This document shows positions 31,056 through 39,223 of a stretch of 64,000 nucleotides of DNA, piece by piece. Source of the DNA: JB111 sp049856175 (GTDB taxonomy: Bacteria; Actinomycetota; Actinomycetes; Actinomycetales; Actinomycetaceae). A program made the translations under genes and the position numbers. Location of the stretch: positions 186,001 through 250,000 of the forward strand of contig NZ_JBNDNA010000001.1 of assembly GCF_049856175.1 (NCBI RefSeq). Direction: 5' to 3'. Position 1 is the stretch's first letter; every line of letters begins with the position of its first letter. A model generated the notes under the pieces. That model worked only from the letters and a program-made list of their open reading frames with translations, did not search any database and was not told where the DNA came from.

Positions 31056-31083
31056 TTCTCACCCAGTGAGAATGGACGTTCTG
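31056..31083 (+). promoter_or_regulatory. PobR-type operator candidate upstream of pobA
   Basis: TTCTCA-N5-TGAGAA (31056-31061 and 31067-31072) is a perfect palindrome. The left half-site in its context GACGTTCT (31052-31059) recurs as a direct repeat at 31075-31082. A palindrome plus one direct repeat is the arrangement described for PobR/PcaU-type IclR operators (from memory). It lies about 80 bases before the pobA start. Confidence 0.5.
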
Positions 31084-31161
31084 GCGACCCGTCATCTCCT
31101 CCAGACTGACCGGCACCGGGCGGCGTCACGGCGGACGCGCCCTCGCGACGAAGGAGCTGGA

Positions 31162-32376
31162 GTGGCAGACCCCGCACCCGTGACCCGCACGAAGGTCGGC
31201 ATCGTCGGCGGCGGGCCGGCCGGGCTTCTGCTCTCGCACCTGCTGGCGCAGCAGGGCATCGACAACGTGGTGCTCGAGTCCCGCGACCACGAGACCATCT
31301 CCCACACCCATCGCGCCGGCATCCTCGAGCAGCAGGCCGTGGAGATGCTCACCGGCTCCGGCGTCGACGGGCGAGTCCTCACCCACGGGGACGAGCACGC
31401 CGGGATCGCCCTGCGCTTCAACGGCGAGTCGCACCCGCTGAACTTCCCGGACCTGGTGGGGGCCACCGTCACCCTCTACGCGCAGAACGAGGTGTTCGTC
31501 GACCTCGCCGCGGCCCGCGCCCGCGACGGCGGGGACGTCCGCTACCTCCGCGAGGTCGTCGGCCTGGACGGCGCGACGTCGGACACCCCGACGGTCCGGT
31601 ACCGGGACACCTCCCCCGGTGCCGACCCGGACGCGATCCACGAGCTCAGGTGCGACGTCGTCGTCGGGGCGGACGGCTCGCGGTCCTTCTGCCGGCGTGC
31701 CCTCGGCGACGACGCGGAGCATCGCGACCACCGGGTCGAGTACCCGTTCGCCTGGTTCGGGATCCTCACCGAGGCGCCGAAGTCGTCGCCCGAGCTCATC
31801 TACGCCAACTCCCCGCACGGCTTCGCGCTCATCTCGCAGCGCTCGGAGACCGTGCAGCGCATGTACTTCCAGTGCGACCCCGACGAGCGGGTCGAGGACT
31901 GGTCCGACGACCGGATCTGGTCCGAGCTCCAGCGGCGCGTCGCCGGCCCGGACGGGTTCGAGCTGCGGACCGGCCCCATCTTCGACCGCACGGTGCTCGG
32001 CTTCCGCTCCTTCGTCCGCGAGCCCATGAGCCACGGCAACGTCTTCCTCGCCGGCGACGCCGCGCACACCGTCCCGCCGACCGGCGCCAAGGGACTCAAC
32101 CTGGCCTTCGCCGACGTCAAGGTCCTCTTCGAGGCGCTCGACTCCTACTTCGGCACCGGCTCGCGCGACCTGCTCAACGCCTACAGCGACACCGCGCTGC
32201 GGCGGGTGTGGAAGGCGCAGAACTTCTCGTACTGGATGACGTCGATGCTGCACACCCACCCCGACGCGGACCCGTTCGAGACGAAGCGTGCGCTGGGCGA
32301 GCTGGACACCGTGACGTCCTCGCGCTACGGCCAGCAGTACCTCGCCGAGTCCTACACCGGCTGGCCGCACGCATGA
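31162..32376 (+). CDS. pobA: 4-hydroxybenzoate 3-monooxygenase
   Basis: A 404-residue FAD hydroxylase turning 4-hydroxybenzoate into protocatechuate. Strong PobA features are KVGIVGGGPAGLLLSHLLAQQGID, SHTHRAGILEQQAVEML, NFPDLVGATVTLYAQNEVF, VVVGADGSRSFCRRAL and FLAGDAAHTVPPTGAKGLNLAFADV. The length is near the usual 390-395 plus a short N-terminal addition. The GTG at 31162 follows GAAGGAG. It leads directly into pcaHG, the next enzymatic step. Confidence 0.95.
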   Translation: MADPAPVTRTKVGIVGGGPAGLLLSHLLAQQGIDNVVLESRDHETISHTHRAGILEQQAVEMLTGSGVDGRVLTHGDEHAGIALRFNGESHPLNFPDLVGATVTLYAQNEVFVDLAAARARDGGDVRYLREVVGLDGATSDTPTVRYRDTSPGADPDAIHELRCDVVVGADGSRSFCRRALGDDAEHRDHRVEYPFAWFGILTEAPKSSPELIYANSPHGFALISQRSETVQRMYFQCDPDERVEDWSDDRIWSELQRRVAGPDGFELRTGPIFDRTVLGFRSFVREPMSHGNVFLAGDAAHTVPPTGAKGLNLAFADVKVLFEALDSYFGTGSRDLLNAYSDTALRRVWKAQNFSYWMTSMLHTHPDADPFETKRALGELDTVTSSRYGQQYLAESYTGWPHA

Positions 32377-32429
32377 CCGGCACACGAGACACGACACGAC
32401 CGGCACACGACACACGAAAGGAGGGTCCC

Positions 32430-33260
32430 GTGAGCACCCAGGCTCCCAGGCGGGCCGACGCCGCTGACGACGACGAGACGTTCGACAGCGCCCACGTCCT
32501 CGACCCCGCCGCGACGCAGGACTCCCAGGCGACCATCAGCGCGGAGATCAGCTCGATCCACGCCGGTGCCTCGGGCGAGACGCAGCCGCGCGTCGACTTC
32601 CCGCCGTACCGCAGCTCCCTGCTGCGCCACCCGACGAAGGCGATGCAGCACGCCGACCCGGAGACCATCGAGCTGTGGTCGCCGGCCTTCGGCCACCGCG
32701 ACGTGCATGCCGTGGAGTCCGACCTGACGATCCAGGGCTCGGGGGAGCCGCTCGGCGAGCGCATCGTCGTGCGCGGCCGGATCCTCGACGGCGACGGCCG
32801 CCCCGTGCGCGGCCAGCTCGTCGAGATCTGGCAGGCGAACGCCTCGGGGCGCTACGTGCACAAGCGGGACCAGCACCCGGCGCCCCTGGACCCGAACTTC
32901 AACGGCATCGGCCGCACGATCACCGACGACTCCGGTACGTACTCGTTCACCACCATCAAGCCCGCCCCCTACCCGTGGAAGAACCACCACAACGCCTGGC
33001 GGCCGGCGCACATCCACTTCTCCCTGTTCGGGACCGACTTCACGCAGCGGATGATCACCCAGATGTACTTCCCGGGCGACCCGCTGTTCGCGCTGGACCC
33101 GATCTTCCAGTCGATCACCGACCAGGCCGCCCGCGACCGCCTGGTCGCCACGTACGACCACGACGTGTCCAGCCACGAGTGGAACACCGGGTACACGTTC
33201 GACATCGTGCTCACCGGCAGCAACCGGACCTGGATGGAGGAGGACCCCGATGCGCATTGA
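32430..33260 (+). CDS. pcaH: Protocatechuate 3,4-dioxygenase beta subunit
   Basis: A 276-residue intradiol dioxygenase subunit carrying the non-haem Fe(III). Metal ligands are visible: Tyr in ANASGRYVHKRDQHPAPLDP, Tyr in KPAPYPWKNHHNAWRPAHIH, and the two His of HIH. RGQLVEIWQANASG is the family core. It cleaves protocatechuate to 3-carboxy-cis,cis-muconate. The GTG at 32430 has a near-perfect AAAGGAGGG. It overlaps pcaG by 11 bases. The N-terminal region is about 35 residues longer than in pseudomonads. Confidence 0.95.
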   Translation: MSTQAPRRADAADDDETFDSAHVLDPAATQDSQATISAEISSIHAGASGETQPRVDFPPYRSSLLRHPTKAMQHADPETIELWSPAFGHRDVHAVESDLTIQGSGEPLGERIVVRGRILDGDGRPVRGQLVEIWQANASGRYVHKRDQHPAPLDPNFNGIGRTITDDSGTYSFTTIKPAPYPWKNHHNAWRPAHIHFSLFGTDFTQRMITQMYFPGDPLFALDPIFQSITDQAARDRLVATYDHDVSSHEWNTGYTFDIVLTGSNRTWMEEDPDAH

Positions 33261-33906
33261 CGCCGAGCAGCTGCGCGCGGCCCAGGAGGGGCGCGAGCGA
33301 CTTGCGCCCACGCCGGGGCAGACGATCGGACCGTTCTTCGGCTACGTCGACGCCTACGGGCCGGTCTACCTGCCCTTCCCCGACGGCCAGCACCTCGTCG
33401 CGCCGGGCAGCCCGCGTGCGGTGCGCCTGACGGGCACCGTCTACGACGGGAACGGCACCCCGGTCCCCGACGCACTGATCGAGATCTGGCAGGCCGACGA
33501 GGAGGGCCGCATCGTCCAGGAGACGGGGTCGCTCGTGCGTGACGGCTGGACCTTCACCGGCTGGGGGCGCGCGGCCGTGGACAACGTCGGCACCTTCACG
33601 TTCTCCACCGTGGAGCCGGGACCCGTCGAGCCGGGTGCGGCCGCCTTCATCCACATGGTGGTGTTCGCCCGCGGCCTGCCGAACAAGCTGCACACCCGGA
33701 TCTACCTGCCCGAGGACACGGAGGCGCTGGCCGCGGACCCGCTGCTGTCGTCGGTGGAGGAGTCGCGCCGGCACACGCTCGTCGCCGACCGCCTGCCGGA
33801 CGGATCGCTGCACTTCGACGTCCGGCTCCAGGGCCTGGGCGAGCACGCGGCCGACGAGACGGTGTTCCTCCAGTTCCCCGGCATCGAGTACCCGGCGGTC
33901 ACGTGA
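33250..33906 (+). CDS. pcaG: Protocatechuate 3,4-dioxygenase alpha subunit
   Basis: A 218-residue partner of PcaH with the same fold but without the iron ligands. TPGQTIGPFFGYVDAYGPVY, DALIEIWQADEEGRI, FTFSTVEPGPVEPG and FIHMVVFARGLPNKLHTRIYLPED are typical of the alpha subunit. It completes the active-site pocket of the alpha-beta protomer. It overlaps pcaH by 11 bases and pcaD by four, so the three are translationally coupled. Confidence 0.95.
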   Translation: MRIDAEQLRAAQEGRERLAPTPGQTIGPFFGYVDAYGPVYLPFPDGQHLVAPGSPRAVRLTGTVYDGNGTPVPDALIEIWQADEEGRIVQETGSLVRDGWTFTGWGRAAVDNVGTFTFSTVEPGPVEPGAAAFIHMVVFARGLPNKLHTRIYLPEDTEALAADPLLSSVEESRRHTLVADRLPDGSLHFDVRLQGLGEHAADETVFLQFPGIEYPAVT

Positions 33907-34709
33907 GCGCCCCCACCGTCACGGCGACCCGGCTGACCCCGGGCACCGAGGCGCCGCCCGGTGCGGACGTGCTCGTCGTCGGCGCGGGCCTCGGCACCGG
34001 CGTGCAGGCCCTGTGGGCCGGGTGCGCCGCCGAGCTCGCCGACAGGTTCGTCGTCGTCGGCTGGGACATGCCCGGGCACGGCAGCTCCCCGGCACGGGAC
34101 GAGCCGACGTCGGTCGCGGACCTGGCCGACGCCCTCGCCGCCCTCGTCGGGGACCTGCGGGAGTCCGGCGTCGCGACGGAGGGCGCGCGGATCGCGTACG
34201 CCGGGGTGTCCCTCGGCGGCGCCGTCGCCCTGCAGCTCGCCCTGGACCACCCGCGGCTGTTCGACGGTATCGCCGTGGTCTGCTCGGCGGCCCGGATCGG
34301 CGAGCCGGACGCCTGGCGCGAGCGGGCGGCGTTCGTCGCGGCGTCGGGCACGCCGTCCCAGGTGACCGGCTCCGCCGAGCGCTGGTTCGCCCCGGGCTTC
34401 ATCGAGCGTCACCCCGACCGGGCCGCCGCACTGCTGCACACCCTCCAGGACGCCGACCGCCACGCCTACGCCCGGCTCTGCGAGGCGCTCGCGGAGTTCG
34501 ACGTCCGCGACCGGCTCGGCGAGGTCGCCACCCCGCTGCTCACCGTCCACGGCGCCGACGACGCCGTGTGCCCGCCCCCGCGCGGGGAGGAGATCGTCGG
34601 TGCCGTGCAGGCCGGTACGGCCGTCGTCCTCGAGGGCGTGGCGCACCAGGCGCCCGCCGAGGACCCGGTGGGCACGGCACGCGCGCTCGCCGCGCATCTG
34701 CTCCCGTGA
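33903..34709 (+). CDS. pcaD: 3-oxoadipate enol-lactonase-like alpha/beta hydrolase
   Basis: A 268-residue alpha/beta hydrolase, last of the pob/pca operon. The nucleophile elbow is AYAGVSLGGAVALQLALDHP, the acid is in LTVHGADDAVCPP and the His in EGVAHQAPAEDP, giving a full catalytic triad. Together with FDGIAVVCSAARIGEPDAW it fits PcaD, which hydrolyses the enol-lactone to 3-oxoadipate. The two preceding pathway enzymes (PcaB cycloisomerase, PcaC decarboxylase) are not encoded here, and this protein is not a PcaL fusion because no C-terminal decarboxylase domain is present. Confidence 0.85.
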   Translation: MSAPTVTATRLTPGTEAPPGADVLVVGAGLGTGVQALWAGCAAELADRFVVVGWDMPGHGSSPARDEPTSVADLADALAALVGDLRESGVATEGARIAYAGVSLGGAVALQLALDHPRLFDGIAVVCSAARIGEPDAWRERAAFVAASGTPSQVTGSAERWFAPGFIERHPDRAAALLHTLQDADRHAYARLCEALAEFDVRDRLGEVATPLLTVHGADDAVCPPPRGEEIVGAVQAGTAVVLEGVAHQAPAEDPVGTARALAAHLLP

Positions 34710-34749
34710 GTCGCCGCCGAGCACCTGCCCGGTGAGCGTCCCTCCCTGC

Positions 34750-34779
34750 GGGCGGGCGACCGGGCGGGCGACCGGGCGG
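34750..34779 (+). repeat. 12-bp tandem repeat in a convergent spacer
   Basis: GGGCGGGCGACC is present twice in full (34750-34761, 34762-34773) and then as a half (34774-34779). It lies between pcaD and the convergent hydroxylase gene. No function is apparent. Confidence 0.85.
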
Positions 34780-34795
34780 TGGCCCTCGGCAGCGG

Positions 34796-36010
34796 TCATG
34801 TGCGCCCTTCGGCAGCGAGGGCGACGGCCTCGGCGTCGTGGCCGTAGATCCATCCGTTGGCGACCAACGGGTCCCCGTCCGCGAGGCGGGCGTCGCGCTC
34901 GCGCTGGGCCGCGCCGTCGGGCAGGTGGTTGGCGTGCACGCGACCGTGGCTGATGCGCTGGATCTCGGCCGTGCGCGCACGTCGCAGCTCCTCGTAGCGG
35001 AGCAGTGCGGCGTGCGGGTCGTCGGGGGTGGTCGACAGCGTGACGGCCAGCGTGGCGGCGTCCTCGACCGCCTGCGCCGCCCCCTGGGCGTAGAACGGGA
35101 ACTGGGGGTGCGCGGCGTCGCCGAGCAGGGTGACGCCGCCGAAGGTCCAGCGTGGCAGCGGCGGTCGGTCGAGGAGCGCCCAGCGGCCGACCCGCCCGGA
35201 GGCCGCGACGAGGTCGGTGACCCGGCGGTCCCAGCCGGCGAACTCGGCGCGGAACTGCTCCACGGTCGTCTCGGCCGTCCACGAGTCGTCCCGGTCGTCG
35301 CCGGCCGGGCCGAACGCGACGACGTTGACCAGCCGTCCCGCGCTCACGGGGTAGTGGACGAGGTGATGGTCCGGACCGAGCCAGAGCGTGTGGACCGGCT
35401 CCCTCGCGCCGGGCGGGGCGTGCTCCGCGGGGACCAGGGCGCGGTAGGCGACGATCCCGGACGGCTCGGGCTCCTCCGGGGCAGCGAGCTGCTGACGGAG
35501 CACGCTGTGCACGCCGTCGGCGGCGACCACCACGTCCGCCTCGTGGCTCGAGCCGTCGGCGAGGTCGATGCGGTAGTGGTCGCCGACCTCAGTCACCCCG
35601 ACCGCCCGCACGCCGAGCGAGACCTGCTCGGCGGGGACCGCGCCGCGCACGGTCGCCAGCAGGTCGGCCCGGTGCGCCGTGTACGTCCGCTCGCCGTACA
35701 GCTGCTCGCACGCCGGGTCGAGCCGCTCGGTGGAGAGCACGCGGCCGTCCTCCCAGCGCTGGAACTGCCAGGCCGCGCGCAGCGGGACGGCCGAACGGGA
35801 GAAGTCCTCGTAGCGACCCAGGCGGCGCAGGAGCCGGACGATGTTCGGTGCGGCGACCACGCCCGCACCGACCTCCCTGAGCTCCGCCGCCTGCTCGAGC
35901 ACGTGGGCGGTCAGGCCGTGACGCGCGAGGAACGCGGCGGTGGCGAGGCCACCGATCCCCCCGCCGACGACGGTGATCCGTGGCTGGGTGCGGGACGTGG
36001 GCGTCGTCAT
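34796..36010 (-). CDS. FAD-dependent aromatic hydroxylase (salicylate / 3-hydroxybenzoate hydroxylase-like), second copy
   Basis: A 404-residue group A flavin monooxygenase with ITVVGGGIGGLATAAFLARHG, LREVGAGVVAAPNIVRLLRRLG, ADVVVAADGVHSVLRQQL and VTLLGDAAHPQFPFYAQGAAQAVEDAATL. In the third motif the usual P-x-x-G-Q-G is P-F-Y-A-Q-G, so the Gly before Gln is Ala, a change seen in some subgroups. It hydroxylates an unknown phenolic acid. It diverges from the IclR gene at 36154 and converges with pcaD. Confidence 0.87.
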   Translation of the reverse strand: MTTPTSRTQPRITVVGGGIGGLATAAFLARHGLTAHVLEQAAELREVGAGVVAAPNIVRLLRRLGRYEDFSRSAVPLRAAWQFQRWEDGRVLSTERLDPACEQLYGERTYTAHRADLLATVRGAVPAEQVSLGVRAVGVTEVGDHYRIDLADGSSHEADVVVAADGVHSVLRQQLAAPEEPEPSGIVAYRALVPAEHAPPGAREPVHTLWLGPDHHLVHYPVSAGRLVNVVAFGPAGDDRDDSWTAETTVEQFRAEFAGWDRRVTDLVAASGRVGRWALLDRPPLPRWTFGGVTLLGDAAHPQFPFYAQGAAQAVEDAATLAVTLSTTPDDPHAALLRYEELRRARTAEIQRISHGRVHANHLPDGAAQRERDARLADGDPLVANGWIYGHDAEAVALAAEGRT

Positions 36011-36153
36011 GGGTCCTCCGGGGTGCGGGCGTCGGCGCCTGGGCGGGCCGGTCGTGGTGTCCGCCGACCCGGATCGTGCGCGAGGGCGGGGCAGCTGAGG
36101 TACCCCGAGGTCCGATCAACGGATACGTTCGGCGTGGACGGGAGGAGAAGCCG

Positions 36154-36933
36154 ATGCCACGAACGAACGAGCCCGGCGCCGGCGTGCTCGAGCGGGCCGT
36201 GCGGATCCTCGATGCGTTCGACGCGGACCACCTCACGCTCGGTCTCGGCGAGCTCGTCGCCCGTTCGGGGCTCGCCCACGCGACGACGAGCCGCATCGCG
36301 ACCGACCTCGTCCGCGCTCGGCTCCTCGCGCGCGGTCCGGATGGCCGCTACGCGATCGGCGCCCGGACCAGGGACCTGGCACTGCTCGTGCCCTCGTCGG
36401 CGAGCGTGCGCGCCGTGGCGCTGCCCTACATGCACGACCTGCACGCGGCTCTGCGGGAGCACGTCCAGCTCGCCGTCCTCGGCACGCGCGAGGCGGTGAT
36501 CGTCGACCGGATCTCGGCGCCGGAGGCGGTGGTCGTGGTCTCCGACGTCGGTGGGGACCTCCCGCTGCACGCGTCGGCGGCCGGGAAGGTCCTGCTCGCG
36601 CACGCCCCGACCGTCCTGGTCGAGGAGGTGCTCGCCGGCCCGCTCGAGCGCCTGACTCCGCGGACCGTGACTGAGCCCGAGAGGTTGCGGGCCGAGCTGG
36701 CGCGGTGCCGGCGCACCGGGCTCGCGGTGGTGCGCGAGGAGGTCAACGAGCGCGCCTCGTCGGTCGCCGCGCGGGTGGTCGACGGCACCGGCGAGGTGGT
36801 GGCGGCCGTGTCGGTGGTCGTCCGGGCCGGCACCCCGGCCCTGCGCACGTCGGTGCCGGCCGTCGCGACGACGGCGCTCGCGATCTCGCGGCGGCTCGGC
36901 TGGGCTGGCGTCGTTGCCGGCCTGGACGGGTGA
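36154..36933 (+). CDS. IclR-family transcriptional regulator
   Basis: A 259-residue IclR protein starting at an ATG behind GGAGGAG. The winged helix is GVLERAVRILDAFDADHLTLGLGELVARSGLAHATTSRIATDLVRARLLARG. The effector domain has the family core LPLHASAAGKVLLAHAP and ends VVAAVSVVVRAGTPALRTSV. It diverges from the second hydroxylase gene, the most likely target. The next gene downstream has its own distinctive promoter. Confidence 0.9.
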   Translation: MPRTNEPGAGVLERAVRILDAFDADHLTLGLGELVARSGLAHATTSRIATDLVRARLLARGPDGRYAIGARTRDLALLVPSSASVRAVALPYMHDLHAALREHVQLAVLGTREAVIVDRISAPEAVVVVSDVGGDLPLHASAAGKVLLAHAPTVLVEEVLAGPLERLTPRTVTEPERLRAELARCRRTGLAVVREEVNERASSVAARVVDGTGEVVAAVSVVVRAGTPALRTSVPAVATTALAISRRLGWAGVVAGLDG

Positions 36934-37051
36934 CGCACGGACGGCGCGACGTGCGGGACCTGATGTCGACGACGACACTGCGAAGTATCACGGGTTCGCG
37001 GCCAGATCATGCGCTTCTTCAGTGAGCAACGGACGAGGCTGTTGCTTGACA

Positions 37052-37093
37052 TGTGTCATCCGATTGACGACCGACGTTGAAATGCCACATACT
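37052..37093 (+). promoter_or_regulatory. Extended promoter A of a shared three-promoter set
   Basis: TGTGTCA (37052-37058), a 5-base gap, TTGACG (37064-37069), an 18-base spacer and CATACT (37088-37093, continuing GTG). The same arrangement recurs upstream of the genes at 43099 (minus) and 43445 (plus). It drives the aryl-CoA hydroxylase/thioesterase pair. Confidence 0.65.
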
Positions 37094-37128
37094 GTGCGGA
37101 GGAGAACTCGTCATGAAGGAGCAGGCAG

Positions 37129-38721
37129 ATGCCACGGAAGATCGCCGTCGTGGGCGGAGGCCCGGGTGGCCTCCTGTTCGCGCTGCTCCATCGGCGCCGC
37201 CACCCCGAGGACACCGTCGTCGTGCACGAGCGCAACCGCGCGGACGACACCTTCGGGTTCGGGGTCGTCTTCTCCGACGCGACGCTCCGTGGGATCAACG
37301 CCGTCGACCCGGTGCTCCAGGACGCGCTTGACGCCCACGGGAGGCGGTGGGACCGGATCGAGGTCCGGGCCAAGGGTGAACGGCACCATGTCCCGGGCAA
37401 CGGGATGTCGGCGATCGCGCGTCGCCAGCTGCTGCTCACCCTGCAGGAGCGGGCGCGTGCCGCCGGCGCCGACCTCCGCTTCGAGTCGCCGGTCGGCTCG
37501 CTCTCCGAGCTCTCGGACTACGACGTCGTCGTCGCGGCCGACGGCGCCAACTCCCGGCTGCGTACGGAGCTCGAGGACGAGATCGGTCCGACGTACGAGG
37601 AGGCCACCGCGAAGTTCATCTGGTTCGGCACCACGTACGAGTTCAACGGACTGACGTTCGTCCACGAACCCACCGAGCACGGGCTGTTCGCGGTGCACGC
37701 CTACCCCGTCGGGGACAACCTCTCGACCTTCCTCGTCGAGACCGACGGCGAGACCTGGCGCCGGGCAGGCCTGGACGAGTTCGACACCACCAGCCCGCCC
37801 GGGCCGAGCGACGAGAAGTCGCGGGAGTTCCTCGAGCAGCTCTTCGCGAAGCAGATCGACGGCCACCCGCTCGTCGTCAACAACTCGCGCTGGTCCAGCT
37901 TCCGCACCCGGCGCGCCCGCAGGTGGTCGTCCGGCAACGTCGCGCTGATCGGCGACGCCGTGCACACCGCGCACTTCTCCGTCGGCTCCGGGACGAAGAT
38001 GGCGATGGAGGACGCCATCGCACTCGTGGACGCGCTCGACGAGCACCCCGACGACGTCAGCGCGGCCTTCGCCGCGTACGAGGACGTCGCGAGACCGCCG
38101 GTCGAGAAGATCCAGGCGTCCGCCCGTCCGTCGTTGTCCTGGTGGGAGCGGTTCGGGATGTACCACGACCAGCTCGAGCCGGCTCAGCTGACGTTCCACT
38201 TCATGGCTCGAGCGATGTCGGCCCAGCGGATGCGCAGGCGCGCGGACACGTTCGTGGAGGACACGCTCGCCGACTGGCGCGCCAGGCACGACGGGACCGA
38301 CCCGCTCGAGACCCCCCTGCGGATCGGGACGACGGTCCTGCCGGGGCGCACCCTGGAGATGTCCGCAGACGGCGGCGCCCTCCGGTCCGGTGATCACACG
38401 GTCCCGGTGCTGACGACACCTCCGACGGCGGACGGCTCGGCCGACGCGGTCTGGGTGCTGGCGGTGGACGCGCCCACCGAGGAGGCGGCCGTGCCCGCCG
38501 TCGTCGCCGAGGCGCGGCAAGCGGTGCGCGCGGACGGATCGAACGGGCCGGCGGCCGTCGTCGTCCGGGGGGAGGCGACGCTGCCGGTACGGCTGGTCGC
38601 AGAGGACCTTCGGTTCGACGGCGCGGTTCCCGTCCTCGTCGCGGACGTCCCCGACGAGGACGCCGCCCTCACCCACGTCCTGGCCGGCCGCGCCGACGCG
38701 GTCGCCATGACCGTCGCCTGA
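37129..38721 (+). CDS. FAD-dependent aryl-CoA hydroxylase (salicylyl-CoA 5-hydroxylase / 2-aminobenzoyl-CoA monooxygenase-like)
   Basis: A 530-residue flavoprotein. The FAD motif KIAVVGGGPGGLLFALLHRR (Gly9-Gly14), the segment RADDTFGFGVVFSDATLRGI, GNGMSAIARRQLLLTLQERARAAG, DYDVVVAADGANSRLR and NVALIGDAVHTAHFSVGSG strongly resemble the hydroxylases of CoA-activated salicylate or anthranilate. About 130 further residues form a C-terminal domain rich in V/A/D whose role I cannot name. A hotdog thioesterase gene follows 34 bases on, which fits hydroxylation of an aryl-CoA and then release of the acid. No aryl-CoA ligase gene is in the window. Confidence 0.82.
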   Translation: MPRKIAVVGGGPGGLLFALLHRRRHPEDTVVVHERNRADDTFGFGVVFSDATLRGINAVDPVLQDALDAHGRRWDRIEVRAKGERHHVPGNGMSAIARRQLLLTLQERARAAGADLRFESPVGSLSELSDYDVVVAADGANSRLRTELEDEIGPTYEEATAKFIWFGTTYEFNGLTFVHEPTEHGLFAVHAYPVGDNLSTFLVETDGETWRRAGLDEFDTTSPPGPSDEKSREFLEQLFAKQIDGHPLVVNNSRWSSFRTRRARRWSSGNVALIGDAVHTAHFSVGSGTKMAMEDAIALVDALDEHPDDVSAAFAAYEDVARPPVEKIQASARPSLSWWERFGMYHDQLEPAQLTFHFMARAMSAQRMRRRADTFVEDTLADWRARHDGTDPLETPLRIGTTVLPGRTLEMSADGGALRSGDHTVPVLTTPPTADGSADAVWVLAVDAPTEEAAVPAVVAEARQAVRADGSNGPAAVVVRGEATLPVRLVAEDLRFDGAVPVLVADVPDEDAALTHVLAGRADAVAMTVA

Positions 38722-38755
38722 CCAGGCGCCCACCATCCAACGCTCCGGGAGAATC

Positions 38756-39157
38756 ATGCGCACGCACAGGTACCGCACCGCCGTGAAGTGGGTCGACACG
38801 GACGCCAGCGGCCGGATCCACAACACGGCCGCCTTCCGCTGGGCCGAGGCCGCCGAGCATTCCCTCTACGAGATCGTCTGCCCGGAGCTCGGCGCGACCC
38901 CCTTCCCTCGTCGCACCGTGGCGGCCACCTACCACCGCGCGCTCGTGTTCCGCGACGCGATCGAGGTCGAGCTGAGGGTCGTGCGCCTGGGACGCTCCTC
39001 GATCGGCTACGAGTGGACGGTCGTCGCCGACGACCAGCCGGCGATCGAGGGCAACCACGTCGCGATCTACGTGGACGAGTCCGGACGTCCTGCCCCCCTG
39101 CCGGAGACCCTGCGTGCCGGTCTCGAGGCCGCCACAGTGGGTGTCACCCAGGACTGA
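38756..39157 (+). CDS. Acyl-CoA thioesterase (4-hydroxybenzoyl-CoA thioesterase-like hotdog protein)
   Basis: A 133-residue hotdog-fold thioesterase. KWVDTDASGRIHNTAAFRWAEAAEHSLYEIV is the catalytic region (the D-x-D/N...G-x-x-x-N/H-x-x-x-F/Y-x-x-W/F-x-E pattern), and PRRTVAATYHRALVFRDAIEVELRVVRLGRSSIGYEW forms the following strands. It would hydrolyse the hydroxylated aryl-CoA made by the preceding enzyme. It is the last gene of its unit; a strong hairpin follows. Confidence 0.87.
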   Translation: MRTHRYRTAVKWVDTDASGRIHNTAAFRWAEAAEHSLYEIVCPELGATPFPRRTVAATYHRALVFRDAIEVELRVVRLGRSSIGYEWTVVADDQPAIEGNHVAIYVDESGRPAPLPETLRAGLEAATVGVTQD

Positions 39158-39166
39158 GCCGACCGC

Positions 39167-39204
39167 GCAGTGGCCCCCGGACCGTGAGGACCGGGGGCCG
39201 CTGC
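39167..39204. terminator. Bidirectional terminator between thioesterase and thiolase genes
   Basis: GCAGTGGCCCCCGG (39167-39180) pairs with CCGGGGGCCGCTGC (39191-39204); 13 of 14 pairs are standard and one is a wobble, with a 10-base loop. The two flanking genes converge, so it can serve both. Confidence 0.7.
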
Positions 39205-39223
39205 GTCGTGCCCGGGGGTGTGG

